A model generated the notes under the pieces. That model saw only the letters and a program-made list of their open reading frames with translations, was not told the DNA's origin and ran no database searches. This document shows positions 17,501 through 26,207 of a stretch of DNA of 36,583 nt, piece after piece. Numbering within the stretch: the first letter of the stretch is position 1; each line of letters begins with the position of its first letter. A program made the translations under genes and the position numbers. This stretch comes from Opitutus sp. GAS368 (GTDB lineage: Bacteria; Verrucomicrobiota; Verrucomicrobiia; Chthoniobacterales; Chthoniobacteraceae), in contig CALQFT020000015.1 of assembly GCA_943329925.2 (NCBI GenBank), forward strand, positions 1-36,583. The letters are read 5' to 3'.

Positions 17501-18470
17501 CGGTGCCAGTCCAAGAGTTGGCATGGGAAGGATCGCCTTGAAGAGCCACCTTTGCCGTGAGGGTTGGGAGATGGGTAGAAGGCCAGCCAAGAGCTGCTGC
17601 GAGGCTGTTGCAATCGAGCTCGTCAAACTCCACCTCAATGCTCCAGTGGGCGGGGCGGAATCTGCGGGCGAGTTCTGACCCCGCAAAGTGCGCATGCAAG
17701 CTTCCGTCTTTACACGTGATGGCGACGTCACCCTCTGCGAGTCCGTGCGCGGCTTTGGAGGCATCGAGTCGAAGTTCCTTGAGCCAGACGTCAGAGCTTA
17801 GCTGCAATTGGTCCAATACAAAAATTCGATTTTCGTAACGGGTCTGCGCCTCCAGTCGGCGCACTGGAGCGTCGGTGCCGAGTTGGAGTGCTTCGATGCG
17901 GAACACTCCCTGTTTTCCTGGCTCGACGGTGAACTCTCCGCCCTTGAGCGTGAGAAGGGGAAGTTCCCCGTAAAAATCCACATTTAAGTCTTTGAGGCTG
18001 AATGTGCGGATCGGCGAAGCTGAGAGGGAAACAAGTGTTTTCAGTAGAAGCGCGAGGGAATGTTCGGCAGCGGGTGGCGAAGTTGCGGTGGGGTGTGCCT
18101 TAATGTTAACGCGTTCTACACTAATTTCTTGCAAGCAGGCAGCCGGTCCATTGCTCGCGAGGCGTAGGAGGCTATAGTGGAGGGTGAGCTCTCCGATGCG
18201 AACTTCATCCACAAAGGGGTGTGGATTGCGTACGGGGGTGAGGCTTAGCGCAGTAAAGGATAACTCCGAGAAAACGTTGCCAGAGATTTTAGTCTGGAGC
18301 ATCAAACCCTCACGTTGAGCGGCAGAATTGAGTGCGGTGGCGATTACCAAGCGAAGTAGCGGGCGATGCAACAGGATGCAGGCAAAGGAAAAAGCTACAA
18401 TGGTCCATGCAAAGCGATGCCGGAAAAAGCCTGACCGTTCCGCGGGTGCAGGAGGAGGGTCTTGGGGCAT
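14574..18470 (-). CDS. tamB: TamB-like inner-membrane-anchored translocation/assembly protein (DUF490)
   Basis: This is an AsmA/TamB-type bridge protein that spans the periplasm and works with TamA in outer-membrane protein insertion or lipid transport. I place the start at 18470 (1298 residues). There MPQDPPPAPAERSGFFRHRF leads into one membrane helix (about residues 20-36). The longer open frame to 18644 would overlap argH on the other strand and adds nothing protein-like. The body is a long series of beta-rich repeats. The C-terminal TamB domain is clear: PPIAEVDLLSLLTTGSLP, then a region with SYRLMNDLFLIGEVG and a final RLRYVIRFR. The gap to tamA is 2 bp. Confidence 0.9.
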   Translation of the reverse strand: MPQDPPPAPAERSGFFRHRFAWTIVAFSFACILLHRPLLRLVIATALNSAAQREGLMLQTKISGNVFSELSFTALSLTPVRNPHPFVDEVRIGELTLHYSLLRLASNGPAACLQEISVERVNIKAHPTATSPPAAEHSLALLLKTLVSLSASPIRTFSLKDLNVDFYGELPLLTLKGGEFTVEPGKQGVFRIEALQLGTDAPVRRLEAQTRYENRIFVLDQLQLSSDVWLKELRLDASKAAHGLAEGDVAITCKDGSLHAHFAGSELARRFRPAHWSIEVEFDELDCNSLAAALGWPSTHLPTLTAKVALQGDPSHANSWTGTADASGLQPLKVNNSAAFELHAALKESQIQIQTLNARTPRTQATTTGTIHLPVKWGDVKTARAEANIHIEMEDLSEWLPTLLPAPKAGFASLEAKVNLSHGAVQIESTSTLKNLYTSFLRMEHGRVEATLVSPLLALTRRDALAGNAVLSFTRPVLSAPDLSFSLTEATAALTLADGALRVWNISLKDAQNTVRGEVLWPLNKSAADAEIRIEGDCPALSAAQLQIRGQPVTGSFQINIASQRVAGPLTTTWDALGTDLSWGKFGPIQLRMTASTVDKTISAKELELDFGQQDHLHVQGEITAGKDIPYKINASLEVAKLEKIRPLLAQLGLSKPLGGSLSVLWKGEGTLANLVGEGEWSLQLRDANWDKLKLKVLDCSGHYFPDSLTTTPLRVETQDTRASAQIRWGDGSLQIQNIKLEQWGYPALTGNLTLPLTHDANGTHWVESGNLTGKIQALKLDLPNLCAGAGKPGALQGTVEFLLELGGTPLAPTAHFKLGANGIKIAEAPRFTPLSFTASGSFANEILQSDASLVSPLEAPVEVHAKIPLPIAALLRGDARLEELPVSGKIFTHNASLKIMPQLWSGLRQISGTASLDAEIHGTFGHPNLTGRLWTQCSVVHFSSDRAPALADVSARLDFTPSELWISELKADLGGGKLQVTGSAKFDEPANPALNFSIKAKEVLVLRNRELSLRLNGDLALRGPWSSAVLSGHAEAVNSRWQKDIEVLPLTVVRTGFPKDQPQTTGKPWFTFQRRPFCDWKFNVDLSTTKGDPILVRGNRLRGTADAEIRLEGTGAAPTLDGAYRTNNLVASLPFARMDISHGRVWYSRDRPFQANLDFSAETEVRNNRVRLYLWGPASAPSITARSEPPIAEVDLLSLLTTGSLPKDATDNSQALAGRAAALLFQEFSDKVLEPSGKQERFSALRRFSLDVGALNSRTGHQESRLSYRLMNDLFLIGEVGADGDFAGRLRYVIRFR

Positions 18471-18607
18471 GGTTTGGGAGCTTAATTGGCGCACACGCGC
18501 GCCGCAAGAAGTCGCGCAGTGTTGATCTGAGGAATCGGCGCCCTTTTGGCTTCCGAAGGAGGGCTGGTTCTCGTAGGTGTCTTTTGGTAGTTCAAAATTT
18601 ATAGCAC
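18471..18607. promoter_or_regulatory. Divergent promoter region between tamB and argH
   Basis: The 137-bp gap separates two divergent start codons and must hold both promoters. An A/T-rich stretch (about 18588-18605, TTCAAAATTTATAGC) lies just before argH. I cannot assign -35/-10 boxes with confidence. No strong Shine-Dalgarno sequence precedes argH. Confidence 0.35.
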
Positions 18608-19972
18608 ATGTGGAAAGGCCGTTTTCAGCAGCAAACCGCTGCACTCCTGCAGACTTATTCTGAATCTGTTTCGTTTGACTGGCGGCTGTGGCCCCATGAC
18701 ATCGAGGGGTCCATTGCGCACTCCGCCGCCCTACAGAAGGCCGGCTTGATCAGCGCAGAAGAACGCCAGGCAATAGTGGACGGCTTGCGAGAAATAGGCG
18801 CTGAGATCGAGGCTGGGGCTTTTGCTTTTCGCCCTGAGCTTGAAGACATTCACATGAACATCGAGGCGGAGCTCACCCGGCGCATCGGCGACGCGGGGGC
18901 AAAGCTGCACACGGCGAGAAGTCGCAACGATCAAGTTGCCTTGGACTTGCGTCTTTACCTTCGTTCTGAATGTGGTGCTCTGGACTCGCTGCTCTCTGAC
19001 TTGCAGTCTGCGCTGGTCGAGCTCGGCGAGCGTTACTCGGACGTCGTAATTCCAGGGTATACGCACCTTCAGAGAGCCCAGCCCGTTTATTTTGCCCATC
19101 ATTTGCTTGCCTACGTTGAGATGTTTCAGCGCGATCGTGAACGGATTGTGGATTGTCGCAACCGGATGAATGTCCTTCCCTTAGGCTCCGGCGCCATAGC
19201 GGGTTCGACGATTCTTTTGGACCGCTATCTCGTGGCTGAGTTGCTGCAGTTTCCCAGCATCACCCACAACTCCATGGACGCGGTTAGCGACAGGGACTTT
19301 GCGATCGAATTGCTCTCCGCACTGGCAATCACTGCAATGCATTTATCCCGTTTGAGCGAGGATGTGATTCTTTGGGCGTCTAGTGAGTTTCATTTCATAA
19401 CGCTCTCGGACGCCTTCACGACAGGCTCCTCTCTGATGCCGCAGAAAAAAAATCCAGACGTGGCGGAGCTTACGCGGGGGAAAACCGGCAGGGTGTACGG
19501 AAATTTATTTTCATTGCTCACGCTAATGAAGGGCCTGCCAATGACATACAACCGTGATATGCAGGAGGATAAGGAATCTGTATTCGATTCCGTAGATACG
19601 GTCAAAGCCGCCCTTGGTGTCTTCGCTCCGATGTTGCGCGAAGCCTCTGTCAACCGGACGCGCTGTTCGGAGGCTGTTTCGGATCCGAACCTGCTCGCCA
19701 CGGATCTCGCCGATTATTTAGTGAATCACGGGCTGCCTTTCCGTAAGGCGCACGAAGCGGTGGGGCGGGCTGTGGCGCGGTGTGTGGAGTTGGATTGCGA
19801 GTTGAATGAACTGCCACTCTCGGAGTATCAGGCAATATCGGAACTGTATGGAGCAGACATCCACGACGTTTTGCAGGTGCAACGTTCAATGGAGGCGAGA
19901 CAGGCTGTCGGAGCGCCTTCGCCGGGGAACGTGGCGGCGGAGTTGGCGCGTTGGAAGGTGTTGTTAAGCTGA
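18608..19972 (+). CDS. argH: Argininosuccinate lyase
   Basis: ArgH splits argininosuccinate into arginine and fumarate, the last step of arginine synthesis. The 454-residue length is standard. It starts MWKGRFQQQT, close to the family's MWGGRF start. The signature GSSLMPQKKNPD (273-284) carries the catalytic serine. The HTARSRNDQVALDLR segment (101-115) and PGYTHLQRAQPV (149-160) with H153 are all intact. The gene lies 12 bp upstream of the NUDIX gene and is probably co-transcribed with it. Confidence 0.97.
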   Translation: MWKGRFQQQTAALLQTYSESVSFDWRLWPHDIEGSIAHSAALQKAGLISAEERQAIVDGLREIGAEIEAGAFAFRPELEDIHMNIEAELTRRIGDAGAKLHTARSRNDQVALDLRLYLRSECGALDSLLSDLQSALVELGERYSDVVIPGYTHLQRAQPVYFAHHLLAYVEMFQRDRERIVDCRNRMNVLPLGSGAIAGSTILLDRYLVAELLQFPSITHNSMDAVSDRDFAIELLSALAITAMHLSRLSEDVILWASSEFHFITLSDAFTTGSSLMPQKKNPDVAELTRGKTGRVYGNLFSLLTLMKGLPMTYNRDMQEDKESVFDSVDTVKAALGVFAPMLREASVNRTRCSEAVSDPNLLATDLADYLVNHGLPFRKAHEAVGRAVARCVELDCELNELPLSEYQAISELYGADIHDVLQVQRSMEARQAVGAPSPGNVAAELARWKVLLS

Positions 19973-19984
19973 GACTGCACCTCC

Positions 19985-20584
19985 ATGGCGTTTCATGAAT
20001 TTATCCAAGACGAAGAGGGCTGGGGGACACTGAATCGCGAGATTCTGTTCGACCATCCTTATCTCGCTGTGGAGCGGGTGCGGGTGTTCTCTCCTGCACG
20101 CTCGGAGCCCTATGATTGGACTGTATGCCAGCGAAAAGCGGGAGTGGTGGTGGCTGCGCAAACATTAGAGGGCGGTTTTGTGTTGGTGCGACAGGAGCGG
20201 GTTGCTGTGCGTGCGACTCTTTGGGAACTGCCTGCAGGACAGATTGATCAGGGTGGGGCGCATGTTTGGAAGGACGTGCTGGAGACTGGCCTGCGCGAGT
20301 TGCAGGAAGAGGCGGGGTATGAGCCAAGTGCAGACGCTAAAGTGGTACCCTTACATCATTTTTTGAGCAGCCCGGGCTTCACCGATGAGCATTGTTACCA
20401 AATTTGGGTGAAGGGCGCGGTGCCAAGCGCACTTGGCGTGAATCGGGATGCGAACGAGATCATCACGGAAGTGCGGCCGTTTACTCCGAGCGAACTTCGG
20501 GCAATGGTGGCTTCGGGTGAAATACGCGACGCCAACACGCTTTGCTGTCTGGCGCGCTTATGTGCCATAGGAACGCTTTGGTGA
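19985..20584 (+). CDS. NUDIX hydrolase, ADP-ribose pyrophosphatase-like
   Basis: NUDIX enzymes cleave nucleoside diphosphates linked to another group. The 199-residue layout and LWELPAGQID followed by RELQEEAGY (104-112) fit the ADP-ribose/ADP-sugar pyrophosphatase branch. The catalytic RE-x-x-EE-x-G core is complete (R104, E105, E108, E109, G111). The first part of the box is atypical. The loop between AGQID (84-88) and REL is about 5 residues longer than normal, and the usual Glu eight residues before the Arg is Lys here (K96). The FLSSPGFTDEH segment after the box is typical of this branch. The substrate is not proven. Confidence 0.8.
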   Translation: MAFHEFIQDEEGWGTLNREILFDHPYLAVERVRVFSPARSEPYDWTVCQRKAGVVVAAQTLEGGFVLVRQERVAVRATLWELPAGQIDQGGAHVWKDVLETGLRELQEEAGYEPSADAKVVPLHHFLSSPGFTDEHCYQIWVKGAVPSALGVNRDANEIITEVRPFTPSELRAMVASGEIRDANTLCCLARLCAIGTLW

Positions 20585-20614
20585 GCGGAGGTGCGCGTTG
20601 TTCCCCCTATGGCA

Positions 20615-23506
20615 TTACTTGCGGGCCTCTGGGGTGACGCTTAAGGCAACAGGTTTCTCCCCGCGGAGCACTTGGATGGAAACGGGTTGGCCTATTTTAA
20701 CGGCATCCAATGCGTAGGTGTAGTCATAGATGTTTGCAACTTTCTGGCCGGCAAATTCAACAATGACATCGCCGCCCTTTAGTCCCGCCTTCTCCGCGGG
20801 ACTCCCGGCGCGGACGCCACTGAGTTTCACTCCTTTGACCTCAGTTGCGTAGTCTGGAATGGAGCCAAGATAGGCGCGCAATGTTTCGCGCGAACTGGAT
20901 TCCTGCTGCGCTGTACGCTCCACCCGCGCAAAGTCGGGCCGCTCAGGAGCCTCGGCAATGTCTTGGATCATGGCCGTAGCGAGGCGGGTAATGCGTTCCA
21001 AGCCAGAGAAATCCAGCTTCTCAGGGGTGTCTGTGGGGCGGTGGTAGTCTTCGTGGGAGCCGGTGAAAAAGCTCAGCACGGGGATGTGGCGCGGATAAAA
21101 ACTCGTGGTGTCGGTGGGCAGATAAGGATCGTCTTGGAGCGTTAGGTTAAATCCAGCGGCGACATTCCGACGCTCAATGAGCTTGCGCCAAGATTTTGAG
21201 GAGGCCACTCCCTGAAGACTTAAGCGATTTTCGCGCAACCGTCCGACCATATCGAAGTTCAAGTACGCCACAATTTTACTTAAATCCACGGGCGGCTTCT
21301 CCACAAATGCAGCCGAGCCAATCAACCCGATTTCCTCTCCTGACCAAAAGCCGAGTAAGACGCCGCGCTTAAAACGCTCGGGATGAATTTCACGCTCTTT
21401 GGCTAATGCTGCCCCCGCCTCCATGAGCAGGGCGGTGCCGGAGGCGTTATCATCCGCGCCAGAGTGGATGCCCTTTTCCTCGCCGGAGCGAGCCAGCGAG
21501 CTGGATTCGGCGCCGACGCCCAAATGATCGTAGTGCGCGCCGGCCAGCACCCATTCTCCGGTCGAGTTGGGGCCGGGAGGAATCATGGCAATCACGTTGT
21601 TGTCTAGTCCCTTACGGTGTTCTACTCCGGCTTCCAAACGGACCTTGATGTTGGGCAAAGCAAAGCCACCCGGAACATGCGGGTTCTCGTCATCGAGGGC
21701 TGCTTGCACTTCTTTGAGGGACTTTCCCGTGCCGGCTAAAAGCGCGTCAGCGACTGCGCTGTTGACCGAGTGCGCCACAATTCCGGAACCTGCAAGCGAG
21801 TTATCTGAGGAAAGCCCCAGCAATTCGCCCGGCTGTGTTGAGGCGGGGCCTGAAACCACGAGCACGGCTTTTGCGCCACGTTCGCGAGCAAGCATGGCTT
21901 TGTAACGCAGTCCAGCGTAACGGTTCAACTGCGCTCGTCGGGATGCATCAACGCCTTCAGGGACGTAACGCAAAAGCAGCACTACCTTGTCCTTCACGTC
22001 TAACCCGTCGTAAGAATTGTAGCGCTGCGTACCGTTTCCCTCTGGAACGGAGAGGCCGTATCCCGCAAAAACAACTTCAGCTTCCACTTTTCCGGAGTCC
22101 GAGAAGGGCAGGGGGCGAAAGTCTTTATCAAGCAAGAAGTCTTTCTCCTTTCCCTCGATGATGCTCACGAGGTGGTTGTGATCCTTCATAATTTCCACGC
22201 CGGCAGGAAATGTAAACTCCTGGAAAAAAGTGTTTTGTGGTGCCTGAAGTCCGTTGCTTTTGAGAAAGTTGGAAATCCAGGATGCTGTGGCTTTTGCTCC
22301 GGTTGTTCCTGTGCGACGTCCCTCCCGCTCCGGTGCGGCGAGCCATTGCACCTTTGATTGCAATTCTGCGCTCCTGATTTCCTGTGAGGGTGGCGCGGCG
22401 TGGGCCGTTGTTACGGCACGGAGGGGACTGCTTTGAATTGCGTGAATTGCCGCCCCGTGATCCCAATCGGCAAGATGGATATTTGATTTTCCACCGCCGC
22501 CCCGGTTGGTGGTCCAACTCAGTTTGGTGCCGTCGGGGGAAAAAACTGGAAGGCCGTCAAAGCCTGGGGTGAAAGTTACACGGGCCGGTTCATGCAAGCC
22601 TGCGACGTCGACGATGAAGAGTTCGAAATTGTCGAAGCCGAGCTTGTTTGAGGTGAATATAATATATTGCTGTGAAGGGTGATAGTAGGGGGCCCAGGAC
22701 ATGCAGGAAAAGTCGGTGATGCGTCGCACATCAGTGCCATCTACTAGCGAGGTGAAGATGTCCGCGTTCATTCCTGAGGCGTCAAATCTGCGCCATACGA
22801 TACGTGAACCGTCAGGGGAGAAAAACGGCCCGCCATCATAACCCGGGGTATGAGTGATTTGACGCACTCCTGAGCCGTCGGCGTTCATCACATAAAGGTC
22901 AGCAAAGTACGCTGGATCTTTTTCAAAACGCGCACGGTCCTCGGGGGAAAGTTTTTCCAGAGGGTAGGCTCCTCGTGTGGAGGAGAATACGATGAGTTTT
23001 CCATCAGGGGAAAATGAGGCTTCCGCGTCGTAGCCGGGAACATTGGTGAGGCGTTTGAGCTCCGTGCCATCAATGTTTGCGGAGTAGATTTCGTACTCGG
23101 GGTCATAGTCCCACGAGTATCGGCGGGTTTTTCCTGAGGCGCGGAACTCATTCTCTGAAGCCTCTTTGGAAATGGACTGTGGATCGTGATGGGTTGAGGA
23201 AAAGAGCAACCGCTTCAGGCCGGGCTGGAAAAAAGCGCAGGTGGTTTTTCCATGACCGGGGGAGACGCGGTGGGTGTCGCCGGAAAGGAGATCAAGATGG
23301 TAGATCTGGTAGAACGGGTTGCCGGGTTCGCGTTCGCTTTGGAACACGAGGGCATTTCCGTCTGGGTGATAATAACCTTCTCCGCTCCGGTTGCCGTCAA
23401 AGACGAGCTGGCGGGGATTTTTGAGGAAAGTATTTTCCTCGGAACCATGGGTGGAGCAAAGGAACGAAGTCACCAGAAAGCTCAGGATCAGCAAAGGGGC
23501 GCGCAT
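20615..23506 (-). CDS. Exported multi-domain protein: TolB-like propeller, PA-like insert, M28 zinc peptidase, PDZ
   Basis: The 963-residue protein starts with a signal peptide (cleavage near residue 20). Residues about 30-345 form a propeller of PD40/TolB-like repeats (for example ASFSPDGKLIVFSSTRG and PFFSPDGSRIVWRRF). Residues about 375-630 resemble the M28 N-terminal and PA-like insert regions. The peptidase domain (about 635-850) has all metal ligands and the catalytic acid: H658 (GAHYDHLG), D685 (SGADDNASG), E724/E725 (WSGEEIGL), D752 (NFDMVG) and H822 (YHRPTDTP). A C-terminal PDZ domain runs from about 873 to 957 (AGSPAEKAGLKGGDVIVEFAG). It is probably an aminopeptidase in the periplasm or at the surface. 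Its substrate is unknown. Confidence 0.87.
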   Translation of the reverse strand: MRAPLLILSFLVTSFLCSTHGSEENTFLKNPRQLVFDGNRSGEGYYHPDGNALVFQSEREPGNPFYQIYHLDLLSGDTHRVSPGHGKTTCAFFQPGLKRLLFSSTHHDPQSISKEASENEFRASGKTRRYSWDYDPEYEIYSANIDGTELKRLTNVPGYDAEASFSPDGKLIVFSSTRGAYPLEKLSPEDRARFEKDPAYFADLYVMNADGSGVRQITHTPGYDGGPFFSPDGSRIVWRRFDASGMNADIFTSLVDGTDVRRITDFSCMSWAPYYHPSQQYIIFTSNKLGFDNFELFIVDVAGLHEPARVTFTPGFDGLPVFSPDGTKLSWTTNRGGGGKSNIHLADWDHGAAIHAIQSSPLRAVTTAHAAPPSQEIRSAELQSKVQWLAAPEREGRRTGTTGAKATASWISNFLKSNGLQAPQNTFFQEFTFPAGVEIMKDHNHLVSIIEGKEKDFLLDKDFRPLPFSDSGKVEAEVVFAGYGLSVPEGNGTQRYNSYDGLDVKDKVVLLLRYVPEGVDASRRAQLNRYAGLRYKAMLARERGAKAVLVVSGPASTQPGELLGLSSDNSLAGSGIVAHSVNSAVADALLAGTGKSLKEVQAALDDENPHVPGGFALPNIKVRLEAGVEHRKGLDNNVIAMIPPGPNSTGEWVLAGAHYDHLGVGAESSSLARSGEEKGIHSGADDNASGTALLMEAGAALAKEREIHPERFKRGVLLGFWSGEEIGLIGSAAFVEKPPVDLSKIVAYLNFDMVGRLRENRLSLQGVASSKSWRKLIERRNVAAGFNLTLQDDPYLPTDTTSFYPRHIPVLSFFTGSHEDYHRPTDTPEKLDFSGLERITRLATAMIQDIAEAPERPDFARVERTAQQESSSRETLRAYLGSIPDYATEVKGVKLSGVRAGSPAEKAGLKGGDVIVEFAGQKVANIYDYTYALDAVKIGQPVSIQVLRGEKPVALSVTPEARK

Positions 23507-23599
23507 TTTTTGATGCTGGCTCAGGTGAGGCCTTGGTGCAAGCTACGGTCAACGATTGGATTCGTCGCTGGATTGTAGGGGCAACTCGCTGTAGTGGGC

Positions 23600-25231
23600 A
23601 TGGTACGCATGACGATTCCCCTAACTTTACGCAAACAATGGCCCTGGTTGGCAGCGATAGCCTCGGGTGGTTTGTTGACCCTTTGCTTTGCGCCGTGGAA
23701 CCTGCCTGTTTTGGTTTGGTTTGCGCTGCTACCCCTGATTGCCGCCTTATGGCATCGCGCTGAGAAGGAGGGCGGCTACGCGTTTTGGAAGGCGCCTGCG
23801 CTAGGCTATCTGAGCGGCTTTATATTTTTTGCCTGCACGTTTCAATGGCTGTCGGCTTTGGCTGATTTGTTTGAAAATCCCGTGCTTAATGGCCTCTCGA
23901 TATATCTCGCTGCGTATCTGGCGGTGTATCCGGCGCTCTGGGCATGGTTCATTGCACGGCCCCCACAGACGGGTTCTAGCGCCATGGCGACGTCCTTTTA
24001 TAACGTGGCGTTCGCGTTGCAGGGGGCCAGTGCGTGGGTCCTGTTGGACTGGGTTCGTGGGTGGCTATTTACCGGGTTTGGTTGGAATACTCCTGGGGTT
24101 GCGCTGCATAATGATTTGGCATTGATACAGATCGTGGACATCGTCGGAGTGCACGGGGTGAGTTTTGTCGTCGTGTTTTGCAACTTGATTCTCGCCCTGG
24201 CATTTCGTCGGATTGTCCAAGAGGCCTCCATCCGGGCGCTCCCAAACCTTCGGGGAGAGTTTATGACGTTGCTTGTAATGCTCGGGCTTTGCGTTAGTTA
24301 TGGTGTGCGATGTGTACTCAAAAAGCCAGTGAGCCAGAGCTTCAGTTTACGCACTGTGGCGGTGCAGCCCAACATCCCGCAGGACGAAAAGTTTGATCCC
24401 AGTGAGGAAGATGCGGCGCTCAAAAAGTTGGACCGCCTTATGCAACTGGTGGAAGGCTTGCAGCCGCCTCCGGACTTGGTGCTTTGGCCGGAGGCTGCCA
24501 CCCCGCGGGGAATGTTTGCCGACGCGGAAAATTTTCAATTCACCCGCAATCAGGCGGCACGGAGCGGCGCTCCTCTTTTGCTGGGAAGTCTTGAGCCCGC
24601 GACGGCGGAGCCTGATGGAACCGGAGCGGTTTTTGAGTACAACTCGGCCGTGTTATTGGAAGGGAACAATGTTCCACCGCAGAGTTACAGGAAACGGCAT
24701 CTGGTTCCATTCGGGGAGTTTCTGCCGTTTCGAGACTGGCTCCCAAACTGGGTGAGGCTGTTGGTTCCCGGTGATTTGCGTGCGGGTGATGAGGCGAACT
24801 TACTCTTTTTAAAAAAACCGGCAGTGCGCATTGGTGCGTTGATTTGTTTTGAAGACAGTCTTTCTCGCGAGGCCCGTAGTCTTGTGAAGGAAGGCGCCCA
24901 GTTGCTCGTCAATTTGACAAACGATTCGTGGTTTTCCACCAGCGCAGCTTCCGCACAGCACCTTGCCAACGCGAAGTTTCGTGCGGTGGAAATGCGACTG
25001 CCACTTCTGCGGTGCGCGAACACCGGAGTGACCTGTTCGGTGGACAGCTTGGGACGGGTGGAACAGCGGCTCGCATCTTTCACTGAGGGGATTGACACTT
25101 TGGTAGTGCGAGTTCCCAAGACCCCCGAGTTCACCTGGTACGCAAGACATGGTGATAGCTGGCTTTGGCTGTGCGTGGCGGGCGTTCTTATGGGCTTGTC
25201 GAGGCGCTGGAGGAGGGGGAGTGAGGCGTAA
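23600..25231 (+). CDS. lnt: Apolipoprotein N-acyltransferase
   Basis: Lnt adds the third acyl chain to lipoproteins at the inner membrane. The N-terminal half is polytopic (about 6-7 helices, starting LAAIASGGLLTLCFAPWNLPVLVWFALLPLI). A nitrilase-like periplasmic domain follows. Counting from the ATG at 23600 (543 aa), the catalytic triad is E298 (WPEAATPRG), K365 (YRKRHLVPFGEFLP) and C416 (ICFEDS). A GTG at 23594 and an ATG at 23609 are alternative starts. The NLTNDSWF and RAVEMRLPLLRCANTG segments are typical. The gene is divergent from the M28 protein, with a 93-bp gap. Confidence 0.93.
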   Translation: MVRMTIPLTLRKQWPWLAAIASGGLLTLCFAPWNLPVLVWFALLPLIAALWHRAEKEGGYAFWKAPALGYLSGFIFFACTFQWLSALADLFENPVLNGLSIYLAAYLAVYPALWAWFIARPPQTGSSAMATSFYNVAFALQGASAWVLLDWVRGWLFTGFGWNTPGVALHNDLALIQIVDIVGVHGVSFVVVFCNLILALAFRRIVQEASIRALPNLRGEFMTLLVMLGLCVSYGVRCVLKKPVSQSFSLRTVAVQPNIPQDEKFDPSEEDAALKKLDRLMQLVEGLQPPPDLVLWPEAATPRGMFADAENFQFTRNQAARSGAPLLLGSLEPATAEPDGTGAVFEYNSAVLLEGNNVPPQSYRKRHLVPFGEFLPFRDWLPNWVRLLVPGDLRAGDEANLLFLKKPAVRIGALICFEDSLSREARSLVKEGAQLLVNLTNDSWFSTSAASAQHLANAKFRAVEMRLPLLRCANTGVTCSVDSLGRVEQRLASFTEGIDTLVVRVPKTPEFTWYARHGDSWLWLCVAGVLMGLSRRWRRGSEA

Positions 25232-25270
25232 GATTTACTGATGGGTTCGGGTGGACTTGGAGACTCTGTT

Positions 25271-25321
25271 GTATTTCAGGGAATACAGGGCCTAAGTCGC
25301 AGGGCAACCGTTACAGCCCTG
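25271..25321. terminator. Paired hairpins between convergent lnt and the Nif3-like gene
   Basis: GTATT and AATAC (25271-25286) form one small inverted repeat. CAGGGC (25300-25305) and GCCCTG (25316-25321) form a second, which overlaps the stop codon of the minus-strand gene. No T-runs follow. They may act as weak bidirectional terminators in this 79-bp convergent gap. Confidence 0.3.
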
Positions 25322-26063
25322 TGGGATGGTCGATGAATTCCCAAGGGACACAAAATCGCTCAGAGAGCTGGGCTGCGAGCGCTTTGACTCCAAAAGTTTC
25401 AGTGGCGTAATGACCTCCATAAATGAGGTTTATACCGAGTTCTTCAGCCAGTGTGTAACTCCAGTGCGGTCCTTCTCCCGTGATGAAAGTGTCCACGCCG
25501 GCGGCTGCGACGCGGGCCACCTCGGAGCCTGCTCCACCGGTGATTACGCCGACGCGTTTAGGAAATTCGGGGCCACCTGCACAAAGGTGGATTGGGGAAC
25601 CAAGTGTGGTGGCTAGGGACTCAAGAAGGGTGTTTCTTGAAACCGTACAGTTGCCAACAAGTCCTACGGGCTGGCCTTTGCTCGGAAGGAACGGCAACAA
25701 GTCGGTGAGACCAGCGGCGCGCGCAAGGAGAGCGTTGTTGCCGTAAATAGGATGCACATCCAGAGGTAAATGGGCGCTATATACCGCAAGGTTTCCTAAG
25801 ATAGCCGCCCTCATTTTACGGTACATTCCTCCGATGAATGGGGTGGTGTTCCAAAAAAGTCCGTGATGTACCAGCAGAAGATCCGCCTTTCGTGCGGTGG
25901 CCTGAATCAGGACTGCTTCGCAGGCGTCCACAGCAGCGGCAATGCGGGTGACGCAGCCGTTATTTTCTAACTGTAAGCCATTGAGTGCTTGCGGGTAGTC
26001 TCCTATGGATTGAATGGAAAGAAGTTCGCCAAGGTGGGTTGTGATTTCAGAAAGGGATGTCAT
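25311..26063 (-). CDS. Nif3-like dinuclear metal-centre protein
   Basis: This family (YbgI/YqfO, also annotated GTP cyclohydrolase 1 type 2) forms hexameric rings with a two-metal site; its function is poorly defined. The 250-residue protein has the metal ligands H66/H67 in LVHHGLFW, D102 in HLPLDVHP, and H218 and E222 in IYGGHYATETFG. It has the short form without the extra PII-like domain seen in some relatives. It is divergent from the sugar isomerase-like gene, with a 144-bp gap. Confidence 0.9.
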   Translation of the reverse strand: MTSLSEITTHLGELLSIQSIGDYPQALNGLQLENNGCVTRIAAAVDACEAVLIQATARKADLLLVHHGLFWNTTPFIGGMYRKMRAAILGNLAVYSAHLPLDVHPIYGNNALLARAAGLTDLLPFLPSKGQPVGLVGNCTVSRNTLLESLATTLGSPIHLCAGGPEFPKRVGVITGGAGSEVARVAAAGVDTFITGEGPHWSYTLAEELGINLIYGGHYATETFGVKALAAQLSERFCVPWEFIDHPTGL

Positions 26064-26207
26064 GGGGTTGCGTCGAGTTTTTTAATGAATGGCGGTGAGC
26101 TTTTGGTAAAGCGGGTTCGGTGTTTGACGGGAGAGAATGCCGGTTTGGCAGCAAATCATGCAGCGCGCGCTTGCCGGCTGACGCGGCGGCGTTCTACATT
26201 TTCTCCC

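Noticed and set aside
18471-18644. N-terminal extension of tamB by 58 residues
   Set aside because: It overlaps the divergent argH start, and the sequence before MPQDPPP is not protein-like. The membrane anchor follows the ATG at 18470 directly.
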